From assembly GCA_947505245.1 (NCBI GenBank), contig CANNIZ010000035.1, positions 1-47,400 of the forward strand: a stretch of DNA of 47,400 bases, written 5' to 3'. The notes under the pieces were generated by a model. The model worked only from the letters and a program-made list of their open reading frames with translations. It was not told where the DNA came from and made no database searches. Made by a program: the position numbers and the translations under genes. The DNA comes from Pseudomonadota bacterium (GTDB lineage: Bacteria; Myxococcota_A; UBA796; GCA-2862545). Positions 28,504 to 36,949 of the stretch are shown here, piece by piece (position 1 is the stretch's first letter; each line of letters begins with the position of its first letter).

Positions 28504-30168
28504 ATGGCTTGTTGGCGCGCATGTCAACGCGCCTGGAGCGTTCTCTTGCGCGGCACCCCAGCCCCCGGTTGGCGCATGGCAGACCTGGGCCCCGAAGGGC
28601 CCGGCTCCTACCGCTTGCTTCGCGGCCTGCGAAGCAGGTTGGTGCATCGCTTCGAGCAGGCGGCGATGAATCCGGAAGCGGCGGAACGCGATTCGCTCGC
28701 GCGCGTTTTGGACGCCGTCCGCGGGACGACGTTCGATCGGCGCCACAACCTTCAAAGCGTGCGCACGATCGGCGAGTGGCGCGAAGCGGTGCCGGTTCGG
28801 ACGTGGGCCGACTACGCCGACGATCTACGGCAGGTGGCGGCCGGCGAACACGATCGACTGGTGCGCCACCCCGTGCTCTCGTTCGTGCGGACCTCCGGGA
28901 CGACGGCGGAGCCGAAGCTCTTGCCGGTGACGGCGCAGTGGGCGCGTGAGGTCGCCGAGGCCCAGGAGATCTGGACGCTCGCGATGGCGCGCAGCGACGC
29001 GCGACTTGCAACCGGGCGGCTGCTCGTGTCGGTCGGCAGGCCCGACGAAGACCGCACGGCGAGCGGCCACCGGATCGGCTCGAACACGGGGAGGATGGCG
29101 GCCGAGCAACCCTGGTGGGCCCGCGCCCGGTACGCAGTTCCGGCCTCCGTCGCCGCGATCCCGGATCCCACCGTTCGACGGTACGTCGCGCTGCGAATCG
29201 CCCTGGCCCACGACGTGCGCTTCTGGACGACAGCAAACCCGACCACGCTCCTCGCCAACTGCCGCGCGCTCGAGGAGCACGCTGAGGCCCTTCGAATCGA
29301 CGTCGCCGACGGGACGCTCGCCCACGGCCCCGCCTCGGACCTCCCCGCGCGGACCCGGGCCGCGTTGTGGCCTCACCTTCGACGACGTCGACTCCCCGAG
29401 GATCTAAGGCCCGCGAGCGTGTGGGACCTCGCCGCCGTCGCGTGCTGGAAGGGTGGCGCGGTCGCCGGATTCCTGCCGCGGCTGCCCAAGGCCCTCGGCC
29501 GCGACCTTCCCGTTTGGGAGCCTGGCATCTCCGCTTCCGAGGGGTTCTTCGCGGTCGCGCTCGACGCCACGTGGACGGGCGGCGTCGCGTGGCTGCTCGG
29601 GCACCTGCTGGAATTCGTGCCCGTCGAGGGGGGCGCTCCGGTCGGGGCCGCGGAGGTCGAGGTCGGGCGGACGTACCGGCTCATCATCAGCACGACCGCG
29701 GGCTTGTACCGCTACGACCTCGATGATCTTGTTCGCGTCGTCGGGTGGTGGCGTCGCGCTCCGCAGCTCGTGTTCGTCGGCAAAGGTAGCGACGTCTCGT
29801 CCATCACCGGCGAGAAGCTCACCGCCGAGCAGGTCGGGCTCGCGGCCGCCCGGGCGCTCGGCGCGCGACCCGTCGCGGGCTTCTCCCTCGCGCTGCGCGT
29901 GGGCGACGTCCCGCACTACACGTTCGTCGTCGAGGGGGACGTCGACGACGGCGCCGCGGCGCGCGTCGACGAGGCCCTGTCTACCGTCAACGTCGAGTAT
30001 GCCGGCAAGCGGGCCGACGGACGCCTCGGCCCGGTAGACCTGCTGCGGGTGCCGGCGGGGGCCTACGGGCGCCTTCGCGACCACCACCTTCGATCCGGTG
30101 CCGCCGAAGGGCAGGTCAAGGACCCGGTATTCCCAAGCGACGCGACGCTCGCGCGGCTCACGGGCTGA
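28504..30168 (+). CDS. GH3-family acyl-adenylating enzyme
   Basis: 554 residues from ATG 28504; the frame is open to an ATG at 28447 inside the divergent gene, and ATG 28576 is also possible, so the start is uncertain. The family signs are clear: the ATP motif FVRTSGTTAEPKLLPVT, the LLEFVPVEGG segment, STTAGLYRYDLDDLVRVVGW, the KGSDVSSITGEKLT hinge, and QVKDP near the end. GH3 proteins belong to the ANL (firefly luciferase) superfamily and in plants join amino acids to jasmonate or auxin. Bacterial members have mostly unknown substrates. Its 3' end overlaps the convergent CsgG-like gene by 11 bp. Confidence 0.82.
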   Translation: MACWRACQRAWSVLLRGTPAPGWRMADLGPEGPGSYRLLRGLRSRLVHRFEQAAMNPEAAERDSLARVLDAVRGTTFDRRHNLQSVRTIGEWREAVPVRTWADYADDLRQVAAGEHDRLVRHPVLSFVRTSGTTAEPKLLPVTAQWAREVAEAQEIWTLAMARSDARLATGRLLVSVGRPDEDRTASGHRIGSNTGRMAAEQPWWARARYAVPASVAAIPDPTVRRYVALRIALAHDVRFWTTANPTTLLANCRALEEHAEALRIDVADGTLAHGPASDLPARTRAALWPHLRRRRLPEDLRPASVWDLAAVACWKGGAVAGFLPRLPKALGRDLPVWEPGISASEGFFAVALDATWTGGVAWLLGHLLEFVPVEGGAPVGAAEVEVGRTYRLIISTTAGLYRYDLDDLVRVVGWWRRAPQLVFVGKGSDVSSITGEKLTAEQVGLAAARALGARPVAGFSLALRVGDVPHYTFVVEGDVDDGAAARVDEALSTVNVEYAGKRADGRLGPVDLLRVPAGAYGRLRDHHLRSGAAEGQVKDPVFPSDATLARLTG

Positions 30169-32029
30169 CGGCCGGCTCCGCGACGCAACCGTTGACGACG
30201 ACCGAGCCATAGTACGAGACCATCGCGGCGTAGGCGTGCTCCCAGTCGAGGTCCGGCCCCCAAGTCCCGGCCGAGATGTCGCCCGGGACGGACTTCCAGT
30301 ACTCGTCGCAGTCCTTGGGTGCATCCGCTCGACCGCGCGTGTGGCCCGCCGCCACCCACGTCGCCATGGCGTCGGGCGACGCGAACCGTGCGGGAACGCC
30401 CTTCACGCAGCCGACGTCGGCCATCGCCCGCAGGTGCGGCGCGATGTAGCGCGCCGGAAAGTCGCGGCCTTCCTTCGCTTCGCGCTCGATTTGCCCCGGC
30501 CAGCCGCGCGCGAAAGGCGCCGTGCGCTCGAGGATCACCTTGCAATGCGGCTGGGTCCAGTCGACCCACCCCGCGTCGGCGACCGTCCACGACTGCGCGG
30601 CCGCGCTCATCTCGGGGATCGACAGGCTCAACGCCGCCGAGCGCTCCATGTAGTGCAGCCGATCGGCGGTTCGGATGTCGGTCGCCGCACCCTCGATCGT
30701 CCACCGCGTGTCCTTGTCGGGGTGCGCGTCGATGATCGCGAGCACCCGCTTGGAATCGACGTCCGACAGCCCGCGCGCGCGCGTGCGAAGCTCGATCGCC
30801 GCGAGCTCGAGGCGCTCGGACAGCGTGAGCGTATCGTCCGTCGGGGAATAGACCTGCGCCCCGAGCCCCCTCGCCTCGACTTCGGCGCGGATGCCCTCGA
30901 TCTCATCCGAAAACGCTGCCCCACCGAAGCACTTCAGTCCGGTGTGCAGCATGTCCTCGCTGCTCGGCACGTCCAACACGGGCGAAGGGAACGAGTACAG
31001 GAAGTGCGCCAGGGAGCTGTGCATCCCCGTCGGGCCCGACAGCGCGTACTCGATGTCCCGCGACCGGCCCGGATCGTCCGCGGGCGCGAGGCCGAGCTCG
31101 AGCGCCTGCGCGAACACCGCATGCCACGTCGCCTGAAACTCCTTGTGCGCGTATTTTGGACTCCAGTCGTGCCGCTCGAGCCAGTGGCGCAATTCGCCGT
31201 AGGCCTCACAATCGAGGCCGGACCTCTGCAATGCGTACACCCGCACGACAAACCGATCGACATCGACGGGCTTGTCCTTTGGGCCAACGCGGGTCCGCTC
31301 GTCAGGCACCGCGGCGAGCACGCCGTTCAAGCGTCCCTGACGCTCATCCACCTGCGCCGCGAGGCGCTCGGCTTGAAGCGAATCGAGGCGGCTCGCGAGG
31401 TTGAGCACGCCGGTTCGGGCGAGCGCGAACGAAGGATCGGCCTCCAGCGCGGCCCGGTACGCCGCGCGCGCGTCTTCGATCTTGCCCTCACGGGCCAGCG
31501 CAGCCCCTCGACCGTAGGCCGCCAGCGCGTCGAGTCGCGTCGTCGGCACCTGGCCCACCATCTTGAGCCGGGCGTCCTCAGCGAGGACGATGTCCAGGTC
31601 TGCGAGCACGGCCTGCACGAGTGACTTCTCGGCGTCCGCGAACTCCGCGATCGTGCCCGTCGCGTTGGCCGACTGGCGCACCTCGCCGTTGCTCGGATCG
31701 ACGAGACGGGCGTCGAGCACGAACGTGCCGCCGACCACGCTGTACGTTCCGAGCAAGAGCAGGTCCGCGCCGAGCCCGTGCCCCAGCTTCACGGCCGTCG
31801 CGGGATCGATGAAGCCCTGCTCGCTCAAGGCGACCTCAGACAACACAGCGTCCACGCGCTCGCGCTCGACGAGGCGCACCCCAGGCACATCGGAGAGATC
31901 CGTCACGAGCATGCCGGCGAGCGCGGTGCCGAGACCGTCCCATTCACCGGCCGCAGCGCCGCGATCGAACGGGATCACCGCCAACGTGGTCGCGGACGCC
32001 GAAGCCAGCCAGAGCAGAGGAAGAATCAT
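30158..32029 (-). CDS. Exported CsgG-like domain protein with TPR-like and unknown C-terminal regions
   Basis: 623 residues from ATG 32029, directly followed by a signal peptide (ILPLLWLASASA). Residues about 16-150 fit the CsgG/FlgO-type fold: LAVIPFDRGAAAG, LGTALAGMLVTDLSDVPGV, RLVERERVDAVLSE, LGADLLLLGTYSVV, then RLVDPSNGEV. A TPR-like helical pair follows (YGRGAALAREGKIEDARAAY). The remaining 400 residues are unrecognised and include several Cys and Trp. CsgG-type proteins of predators and gliders often act in the outer membrane or periplasm. No lipobox Cys is visible at the expected cleavage site. A promoter lies directly before the ATG. Confidence 0.75.
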   Translation of the reverse strand: MILPLLWLASASATTLAVIPFDRGAAAGEWDGLGTALAGMLVTDLSDVPGVRLVERERVDAVLSEVALSEQGFIDPATAVKLGHGLGADLLLLGTYSVVGGTFVLDARLVDPSNGEVRQSANATGTIAEFADAEKSLVQAVLADLDIVLAEDARLKMVGQVPTTRLDALAAYGRGAALAREGKIEDARAAYRAALEADPSFALARTGVLNLASRLDSLQAERLAAQVDERQGRLNGVLAAVPDERTRVGPKDKPVDVDRFVVRVYALQRSGLDCEAYGELRHWLERHDWSPKYAHKEFQATWHAVFAQALELGLAPADDPGRSRDIEYALSGPTGMHSSLAHFLYSFPSPVLDVPSSEDMLHTGLKCFGGAAFSDEIEGIRAEVEARGLGAQVYSPTDDTLTLSERLELAAIELRTRARGLSDVDSKRVLAIIDAHPDKDTRWTIEGAATDIRTADRLHYMERSAALSLSIPEMSAAAQSWTVADAGWVDWTQPHCKVILERTAPFARGWPGQIEREAKEGRDFPARYIAPHLRAMADVGCVKGVPARFASPDAMATWVAAGHTRGRADAPKDCDEYWKSVPGDISAGTWGPDLDWEHAYAAMVSYYGSVVVNGCVAEPAVSP

Positions 32030-32038
32030 CGCGCACAC

Positions 32039-32067
32039 GTTATACCCAGCGAGAGGCCTGATGTCCG
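32039..32067 (-). promoter_or_regulatory. Promoter of the CsgG-like gene; transcript probably leaderless
   Basis: On the minus strand, CGGACA (32062-32067), a 17-bp spacer and TATAAC (32039-32044) form a sigma70-like promoter. Only 9 bp separate the -10 box from the ATG at 32029, so transcription would start within about 3 nt of the start codon. No Shine-Dalgarno is visible. The -35 box overlaps the start codon of the divergent Nudix gene. Confidence 0.5.
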
Positions 32068-32816
32068 ACCGCCGCGCGTTCTCCGTCGCCGTATTCGCCC
32101 GCCATGAGGGTCGCGTCCTGCTGGTCGCGCACAAGCGCCTGGGGACGTGGTTGCCGGTGGGTGGGGAGATCGAGCCCGGCGAGACGCCCGCCGAGGCAGC
32201 TGCCCGTGAGTTGCTCGAAGAGACTGGACTCGTCGGCTCGTTCACGCTGCTCCCCGACGTAGACGGCGCGCCCAAGGGCCTCATCGGCTACGAAGAGCAC
32301 CCCGCAGGCTCCAAGGGGCTGCACATGAACTTCGCGTTCGTCGCGGACGTGCCGACGGACGAGGTCGTCTCGAACGGCGAATTCGGCGAGCACCGCTGGG
32401 TTGTGGATCCCACCGAGGTCCCCTGCCCGCTCAACGTCGTTCAGCTCGCGCACCTCGCGCTCGGCGGCAACCACGGGCTCGCGCGCCGATGGATCGCCGC
32501 GTTCAACGCTCGCGATCTCGACGGACTTCTCGCGCTGTACGCCGAAGACGCGGTCCACTTGAGCCCGAAGCTGCGCGCCCGCCACCCCGAAACCAACGGC
32601 GAGATCGCGGGTCGCCCGGCCCTGCGCGCATGGTGGGCGGACTCGTTCGAGCGGCTGCCTGGCATGCGCTACGTCGAGCGGAGCATCACCGCAGACGCCC
32701 ACGCCGCCGTGTTGATCTACGATCGCACGGTGCCCGGCGAGGCCGACCTCGTCGTCGCAGAGCAGTTTGTCGTACGGAACGGCCGGATCGTTCGATCCGC
32801 CGTCTTTCACGGGTAG
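32061..32816 (+). CDS. Nudix hydrolase fused to an NTF2/SnoaL-like domain
   Basis: 251 residues from ATG 32061. Residues 1-135 are a Nudix fold with a perfect box: Gly35, Glu41 and REL-LEETGL (49-57) in GGEIEPGETPAEAAARELLE. These enzymes hydrolyse nucleoside diphosphates linked to another group and need a divalent metal. Residues about 138-251 resemble an NTF2/SnoaL-like cone: ARRWIAAFNARDLDGLLALY, AEDAVHLSP, then WWADSFERLPGMRY and EQFVVRNGRIVRSAVF. The substrate is not evident. It is followed after 3 bp by a small helical protein. Confidence 0.85.
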   Translation: MSDRRAFSVAVFARHEGRVLLVAHKRLGTWLPVGGEIEPGETPAEAAARELLEETGLVGSFTLLPDVDGAPKGLIGYEEHPAGSKGLHMNFAFVADVPTDEVVSNGEFGEHRWVVDPTEVPCPLNVVQLAHLALGGNHGLARRWIAAFNARDLDGLLALYAEDAVHLSPKLRARHPETNGEIAGRPALRAWWADSFERLPGMRYVERSITADAHAAVLIYDRTVPGEADLVVAEQFVVRNGRIVRSAVFHG

Positions 32817-32819
32817 CCC

Positions 32820-33179
32820 ATGGGTGTCGAAAACTGGCTTCGCGGGCTGCTCGGCAAGGCCACCACGTCGGCCGCCGAGTCCGAACTCGCCGGAAAGGTC
32901 GTGGATGCCGCCGCCGACAAGGCGTTGAAGCAGGCAAAAGACGCAGCAACAAAGGCGGGCGACGCCATGCTGGACGACCTGGAGACGGCCCTGCTCGGAA
33001 AGAAGGGCGCGGCCGACGAGGTGCTCAAGGCCGAAGGCGACGTGGACGCGTTGGAGCGGGCGCGAAAGGCGTACGGGATGGACGCAAAAGCGCCAACCGC
33101 GAAAGAGATCGCTCAGGATCGCGAAGATCGCGCCCGAGTAGAATTGGCCGAAATGAAGAAAAAGCTGGGCAAACAATGA
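32820..33179 (+). CDS. Small hypothetical helical protein
   Basis: 119 residues from ATG 32820, three bases after the Nudix-fusion stop. It is rich in Ala, Lys, Glu and Asp and appears all-helical with no signal peptide or Cys. The N-terminal GVENWLRGLLGKATTSAAES may form an amphipathic helix, and the C-terminal third (KEIAQDREDRARVELAEMKK) may be coiled coil. I recognise no family. Tight spacing suggests co-translation with the Nudix gene. A foldback repeat begins 10 bp after its stop. Confidence 0.6.
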   Translation: MGVENWLRGLLGKATTSAAESELAGKVVDAAADKALKQAKDAATKAGDAMLDDLETALLGKKGAADEVLKAEGDVDALERARKAYGMDAKAPTAKEIAQDREDRARVELAEMKKKLGKQ

Positions 33180-33189
33180 TTCGAGCGTC

Positions 33190-33286
33190 CAATTTCTCGC
33201 AGAGGCGCAAAGACTGGGCAGAGTTCGCAGAGGGAAAGATCCTCTGTGGGCTCTGCGCATTCTCCGCGTCTCTGCGAGAAACGAAC
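33190..33286. repeat. Dispersed foldback repeat, copy 2 (~97 bp)
   Basis: Second copy of the element at 11491-11588, with the same boundaries (CAATTTCTCGCAGAGGCGCA to CTCTGCGAGAAACGAAC) and a one-base length difference. Its arms at 33193-33223 and 33251-33281 are inverted repeats matching at 26 of 31 positions, with a 27-nt loop. It lies between the small helical protein gene and the UbiB gene. The rest of this gap, 33287-33324, shows nothing recognisable. Confidence 0.8.
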
Positions 33287-33324
33287 CACGCCCGCAGCGC
33301 GCCAGCCTTTGGGGACGGTCGCTG

Positions 33325-35046
33325 ATGGCCGCAACCATGCAGGTCCAGGACCTCGGGCGCGTGCAGGAGATCGCGCGCGTCGCTGCCGCGAACGGCTTCG
33401 GCCACGTGTTCAACCTGATCGGCCTCACCGCGGAATTGGCGCCCGGCAAGACGGACATGGAGTCCGGCCCGTTCGCGCGCCGCCTGCGCCAGGCGCTCGT
33501 CCAGCTCGGCCCCACGTTCGTCAAGCTCGGCCAGGTCCTCTCGGTTCGACCCGACATCCTCCCCGCCGACGTGCTCGCCGAATTCCAGACGCTCCAGGAT
33601 CGCGTCCCGCCGATGGACATCGCGGACGTACGCAAGGTCGTCGAGTCCGAGCTCGGGCTGCCGCTCGAGGACGTGTTCGAGGAATTCGACCCCACGCCGA
33701 TCGGATCGGCGTCCATCGCCCAGGTCCACCGCGCCAGGCTGCGCAGCGGGCCGGAGGTCGCGGTCAAGCTCCAACGCCCGTCGATCGAGCGGATGATCCG
33801 GAGCGACATCCACATCCTGCACTCGCTCGCTCAGCTGTTCGAAGGTCGCGTCGCGCTCCCCGGCATCTACACGCCCACCGCGATCGTGCGCGAATTCGAC
33901 GTCGCGATCACCCGCGAGCTCGACTTCCTGCAGGAGCTCAAGGCCGCCGAGCGCATGGGAAACAACTTCGCGAACGACCCCGACGTCGTGATCCCGAAGG
34001 TGTTCCCGCGCTGGTCGACGCGGCGCCTGCTCGTGATGGAGATGATCCGCGGCCAACCGATGTCGGCCTACATGGTGAACCAGGCGTCCGAGCTGTCGAA
34101 GAACCTCGCCCACCGCCTCATGGAAGCCACCTACAAGCAGGTGTTCGACCACGGCTTCTTCCACGGCGACCCCCACCCGGGAAACATCTTCGTCACGGAC
34201 GACGGCAAGATCGCGCTCCTCGACTTTGGCGTCACCGGCATGCTCACCGGCGCGATGCAGGACACGATCATCACCGCGTTTACCAGCCTCGTGTTCCACG
34301 ACGCCGACGCGTTCTCGCTCGTCGTGTACCGGGCCGGCGCCACCAAGGGGCGCATCGATCTCAAGGAATTCCGCGACGACTGCGAGCGTATGATGACGAA
34401 GTATTACGGTGCTTCGCTCGACGATATCGCGAGTCCAACCACGCTCGTCGAGGTGTTCCAGCTCGCGCAGCGCTACAAGATCGACCTTCCCTCCGAGTTC
34501 GCCGTGCTCTCCCGCTCGATCGCGCTGATCGAAGGTCAGCTCCGGGCCCTGCTCCCCGGCATGGACATCGTCGAGGAGGTGCGCCCGTACGCGACGCGCC
34601 TGATGACGCGGCGGTTCTCGCCCGAACGCCTGGCGCATGACATGGCTCGCGCTGCATTGCAGTTCCAAGGCCAGTACAAAGACCTCCCTACGCACGTGAA
34701 CCAGATCATGGGCGACCTCGAGGGGGGCCGCCTCACGATCGTGACGCGCGATCCTGACGCGGCGCGACTGCGCGACGAGATGCGGATGGGCGTTCTGCGG
34801 ATCTCCCTGGCGTTGCTCGCGTCCACGATCAGCCTCGGCGCGCTGATCTTCCTCGCAGCCTGGTCGCCTGCTCCGTTCGGGATCCCGCTGTTCGGACTGC
34901 TCGGAATGGCGCTCACCGTCGTCGGCGCGAGCCTGTTCGGAGCGCTCGGCGTGCACGTGTTGTTCGCGTGGGTGTTCGACCTCGACATGTGGCGTCGACG
35001 CCTGTTCGGAGTGCTCCGCTTCTTCTCCTGGCGCCGCTCGTCGTGA
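33325..35046 (+). CDS. ubiB: UbiB/ABC1/AarF-family atypical kinase
   Basis: 573 residues from ATG 33325. The UbiB hallmarks are present: KxGQ in FVKLGQVLSVRPD (67-70), the Ala-rich loop PIGSASIAQVHRA, the ATP lysine in VAVKLQRP, HGDPHPGNIF as catalytic loop, and LLDFG as metal loop. Two transmembrane helices close the protein (LALLASTISLGALIFLAA and FGLLGMALTVVGASLFGA), as in membrane-bound UbiB. Family members are ATPases needed for ubiquinone or other prenyl-lipid processes. No ubiquinone genes are nearby, so the exact role is open. Confidence 0.9.
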   Translation: MAATMQVQDLGRVQEIARVAAANGFGHVFNLIGLTAELAPGKTDMESGPFARRLRQALVQLGPTFVKLGQVLSVRPDILPADVLAEFQTLQDRVPPMDIADVRKVVESELGLPLEDVFEEFDPTPIGSASIAQVHRARLRSGPEVAVKLQRPSIERMIRSDIHILHSLAQLFEGRVALPGIYTPTAIVREFDVAITRELDFLQELKAAERMGNNFANDPDVVIPKVFPRWSTRRLLVMEMIRGQPMSAYMVNQASELSKNLAHRLMEATYKQVFDHGFFHGDPHPGNIFVTDDGKIALLDFGVTGMLTGAMQDTIITAFTSLVFHDADAFSLVVYRAGATKGRIDLKEFRDDCERMMTKYYGASLDDIASPTTLVEVFQLAQRYKIDLPSEFAVLSRSIALIEGQLRALLPGMDIVEEVRPYATRLMTRRFSPERLAHDMARAALQFQGQYKDLPTHVNQIMGDLEGGRLTIVTRDPDAARLRDEMRMGVLRISLALLASTISLGALIFLAAWSPAPFGIPLFGLLGMALTVVGASLFGALGVHVLFAWVFDLDMWRRRLFGVLRFFSWRRSS

Positions 35047-35163
35047 AACGAATGGAGGTGGTTTGTGCAGCCGCACGACACGATCACCACCGACGTGTGG
35101 TAGCGTCACCCCCGAGAGCGGACGAGGGGTTGTCGGCGAACCGGCGGCGTTGGAGCAAAGCGC

Positions 35164-36861
35164 GTGAGTAAGCTGGATTTCACACGAGGCGAGATCATCG
35201 CGGCAAAGTACGAGGTCGTAGACGTCCTCGAAGAGAGCCCTCTCGGAATCACGTACCGGGTAAAGCACCAAAAGTCGGGCAAGTTCGTCCGTTTGACGAT
35301 GCTGCGGCCGAAACACGCCGGGCGCGATCAAAAGAACCAGCTCCTGGACATCTACCGGCGCGTAAAGGATCTCGCCCACCCCGCCCTCGCCAAGATCGGC
35401 GAACTCGGCGAGCATGAGGGCGTCGCATACTTCACGGCCGAAGACTTCGAAGGCACCACGCTCCGCGATCTGATCACGGAATACCGCGTCGAAGGCAAGC
35501 AGCTGGGCGTTCGCGAAGCGGCGCAGATCGCACTGCAGATGCTCGAAGGCATGGACGTCCTGCACAAGCAGGGGTTCTTCATCCGCGGCATGCGGCCTGA
35601 ATACGTGCTCGTCAACGTGAAGCGCACCGGGCCGCGCAACGCGAACATCGTCGCCAAGGTGAAGCTCACCGGGTCGGGCTTCTGGGATCTCGTCCCCGCT
35701 GGCGTCCTCGCAGAAGACGAATTCGCGCGCGGCGAATCGCAGTACCTCGCGCCCGAGATGAAGAGCTTCGAGCCCGTGCCCTCGGCGCGCGCGGACATCT
35801 ACTCCACGGGCGTCATGTTCTACGAGATGCTCACGGGCATCGCTCCGCTCGGCACGTTCCAGATGCCAGCGGCCATCCGGCCAGACCTCCCGAAGATCAT
35901 CAACGAGATCATCGAGTTGGCGCTCGCGAACGCGCCGGACGATCGCTACCAGACCGCATCGGACTTCATGGCCGCGATTCAGCGCACCATGTCGGACGCG
36001 GAGGTTTCGGACGACAGCAGCTCCCGCACGCGCATCTGGCCGATCATCCTCGGCGGGTTCGCGATCGTGTTCGCGCTCACCGTCATCCTCTACCTCTACA
36101 TCCCCGGCGAAGACGACGGCAAGGGCGAGAAGGCGCTGGACGTCGTCCTGCGCAACGACCTGAAGGCGAAGGTGCAGGAAAAGATCCCCGCACAAGTCCA
36201 GATCGAAGCCATCCTGCGCAACCACCCGCCGAACATGGCGTACATCCCCGCGGGTCCGTTCGCTCACGGTCGCATGAACTACGACCCCGACCGTGGCTCG
36301 GCTGAGCCGCTCGCGGAGCCGACGGAGGTGGCGGCGTTCGTGATCGACAAGTTCGAATACCCGAACCTCCTCGGCGCAAAGCCAAAGAACAACGTCGATT
36401 ACGGCGAAGCCGAGGCGTTGTGCTCCGAGCAAGGCAAGCGCCTGTGCACGAACCTTGAGTGGGAAAAGGCCTGTAAAGGTCTCATGAACGCCGTCTATGC
36501 GTACGAGACCTCGGTCCCCGCGGACACCTTCGACCCGGCGTTCTGCGGCGACGGGCTCGTGGACGCCGGCTACCCCTCGGGTCAGCTCACGTCGTGCAAG
36601 TCGAGCTACGGCGTGTACGACCTGTCGGGCAACTTCCGCGAGTGGACGGCGACGGCGCCCCCCGGCAAAGAGAAGCGCCGGTACGTGAAGGGCGGCCAGG
36701 GCGGCAAGTCCGCGCAAGCCACGCGCTGCGGCTCGGAGACGGACGAGAGCTCGATGTTCAAGGACGACGGGATGTCGTTCCGCTGCTGCCGCAACGTGGA
36801 CGCGCCTCCGTACGTTCCGCCGGCCCCGCAGCCCGCGCCCGACGCTCCCAAGACCCCCTGA
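35164..36861 (+). CDS. Membrane pseudokinase with extracytoplasmic FGE-sulfatase domain
   Basis: 565 residues from GTG 35164 with GGAG eight bases upstream. Residues about 14-275 have the shape of a Hanks kinase (HEGVAYFTAEDFEGTTLRDL, QYLAPEMK, ARADIYSTGVMFYEMLTGIA), but all three catalytic elements are lost. The ATP lysine is Thr (VRLTML), HRD is IRG (140-142), and DFG is absent near GSGFW (171-174). A transmembrane helix lies at about 291-312. Residues about 357-545 match the FGE-sulfatase/SUMF1 domain: MAYIPAGPF, EAEALCSEQGKRLCTNLEWE, GVYDLSGNFREW and DGMSFRCC. At least eight Cys in this part suggest disulfides outside the cytoplasm. It may be a sensor whose kinase part only binds partners (inference). 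It lies directly upstream of the MoxR operon. Confidence 0.85.
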   Translation: MSKLDFTRGEIIAAKYEVVDVLEESPLGITYRVKHQKSGKFVRLTMLRPKHAGRDQKNQLLDIYRRVKDLAHPALAKIGELGEHEGVAYFTAEDFEGTTLRDLITEYRVEGKQLGVREAAQIALQMLEGMDVLHKQGFFIRGMRPEYVLVNVKRTGPRNANIVAKVKLTGSGFWDLVPAGVLAEDEFARGESQYLAPEMKSFEPVPSARADIYSTGVMFYEMLTGIAPLGTFQMPAAIRPDLPKIINEIIELALANAPDDRYQTASDFMAAIQRTMSDAEVSDDSSSRTRIWPIILGGFAIVFALTVILYLYIPGEDDGKGEKALDVVLRNDLKAKVQEKIPAQVQIEAILRNHPPNMAYIPAGPFAHGRMNYDPDRGSAEPLAEPTEVAAFVIDKFEYPNLLGAKPKNNVDYGEAEALCSEQGKRLCTNLEWEKACKGLMNAVYAYETSVPADTFDPAFCGDGLVDAGYPSGQLTSCKSSYGVYDLSGNFREWTATAPPGKEKRRYVKGGQGGKSAQATRCGSETDESSMFKDDGMSFRCCRNVDAPPYVPPAPQPAPDAPKTP

Positions 36862-36870
36862 AGCCTGAAA

Positions 36871-36904
36871 CCATCGCGCCACGTCATCGTGCGTCACGCG
36901 ATGG
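36871..36904. repeat. Inverted repeat between the pseudokinase and MoxR operon
   Basis: CCATCGCG (36871-36878) and CGCGATGG (36897-36904) form an 8-bp perfect inverted repeat with an inner CACG/CGTG pairing. It could be a stem-loop after the pseudokinase stop. No T-run follows, so an intrinsic terminator is unlikely; an operator or processing site is possible. Confidence 0.35.
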
Positions 36905-36949
36905 CGCAGCGGGAACCGGCTCGCGGTATTTCGGTTCAGAGTTCAGGAC

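Noticed and set aside
33113..33334. Small minus-strand open frame over repeat copy 2
   Set aside because: It is created by the repeat sequence itself and has no ribosome site or homology pattern beyond translated repeat.
33025..36897. A 1290-codon open frame on the minus strand
   Set aside because: Antisense shadow of the ubiB and pseudokinase-FGE genes; the sense frames have clear motifs and ribosome sites.
36871..36904. Intrinsic terminator after the pseudokinase gene
   Set aside because: The stem is short and no T-run follows; kept only as an inverted repeat of unknown role.
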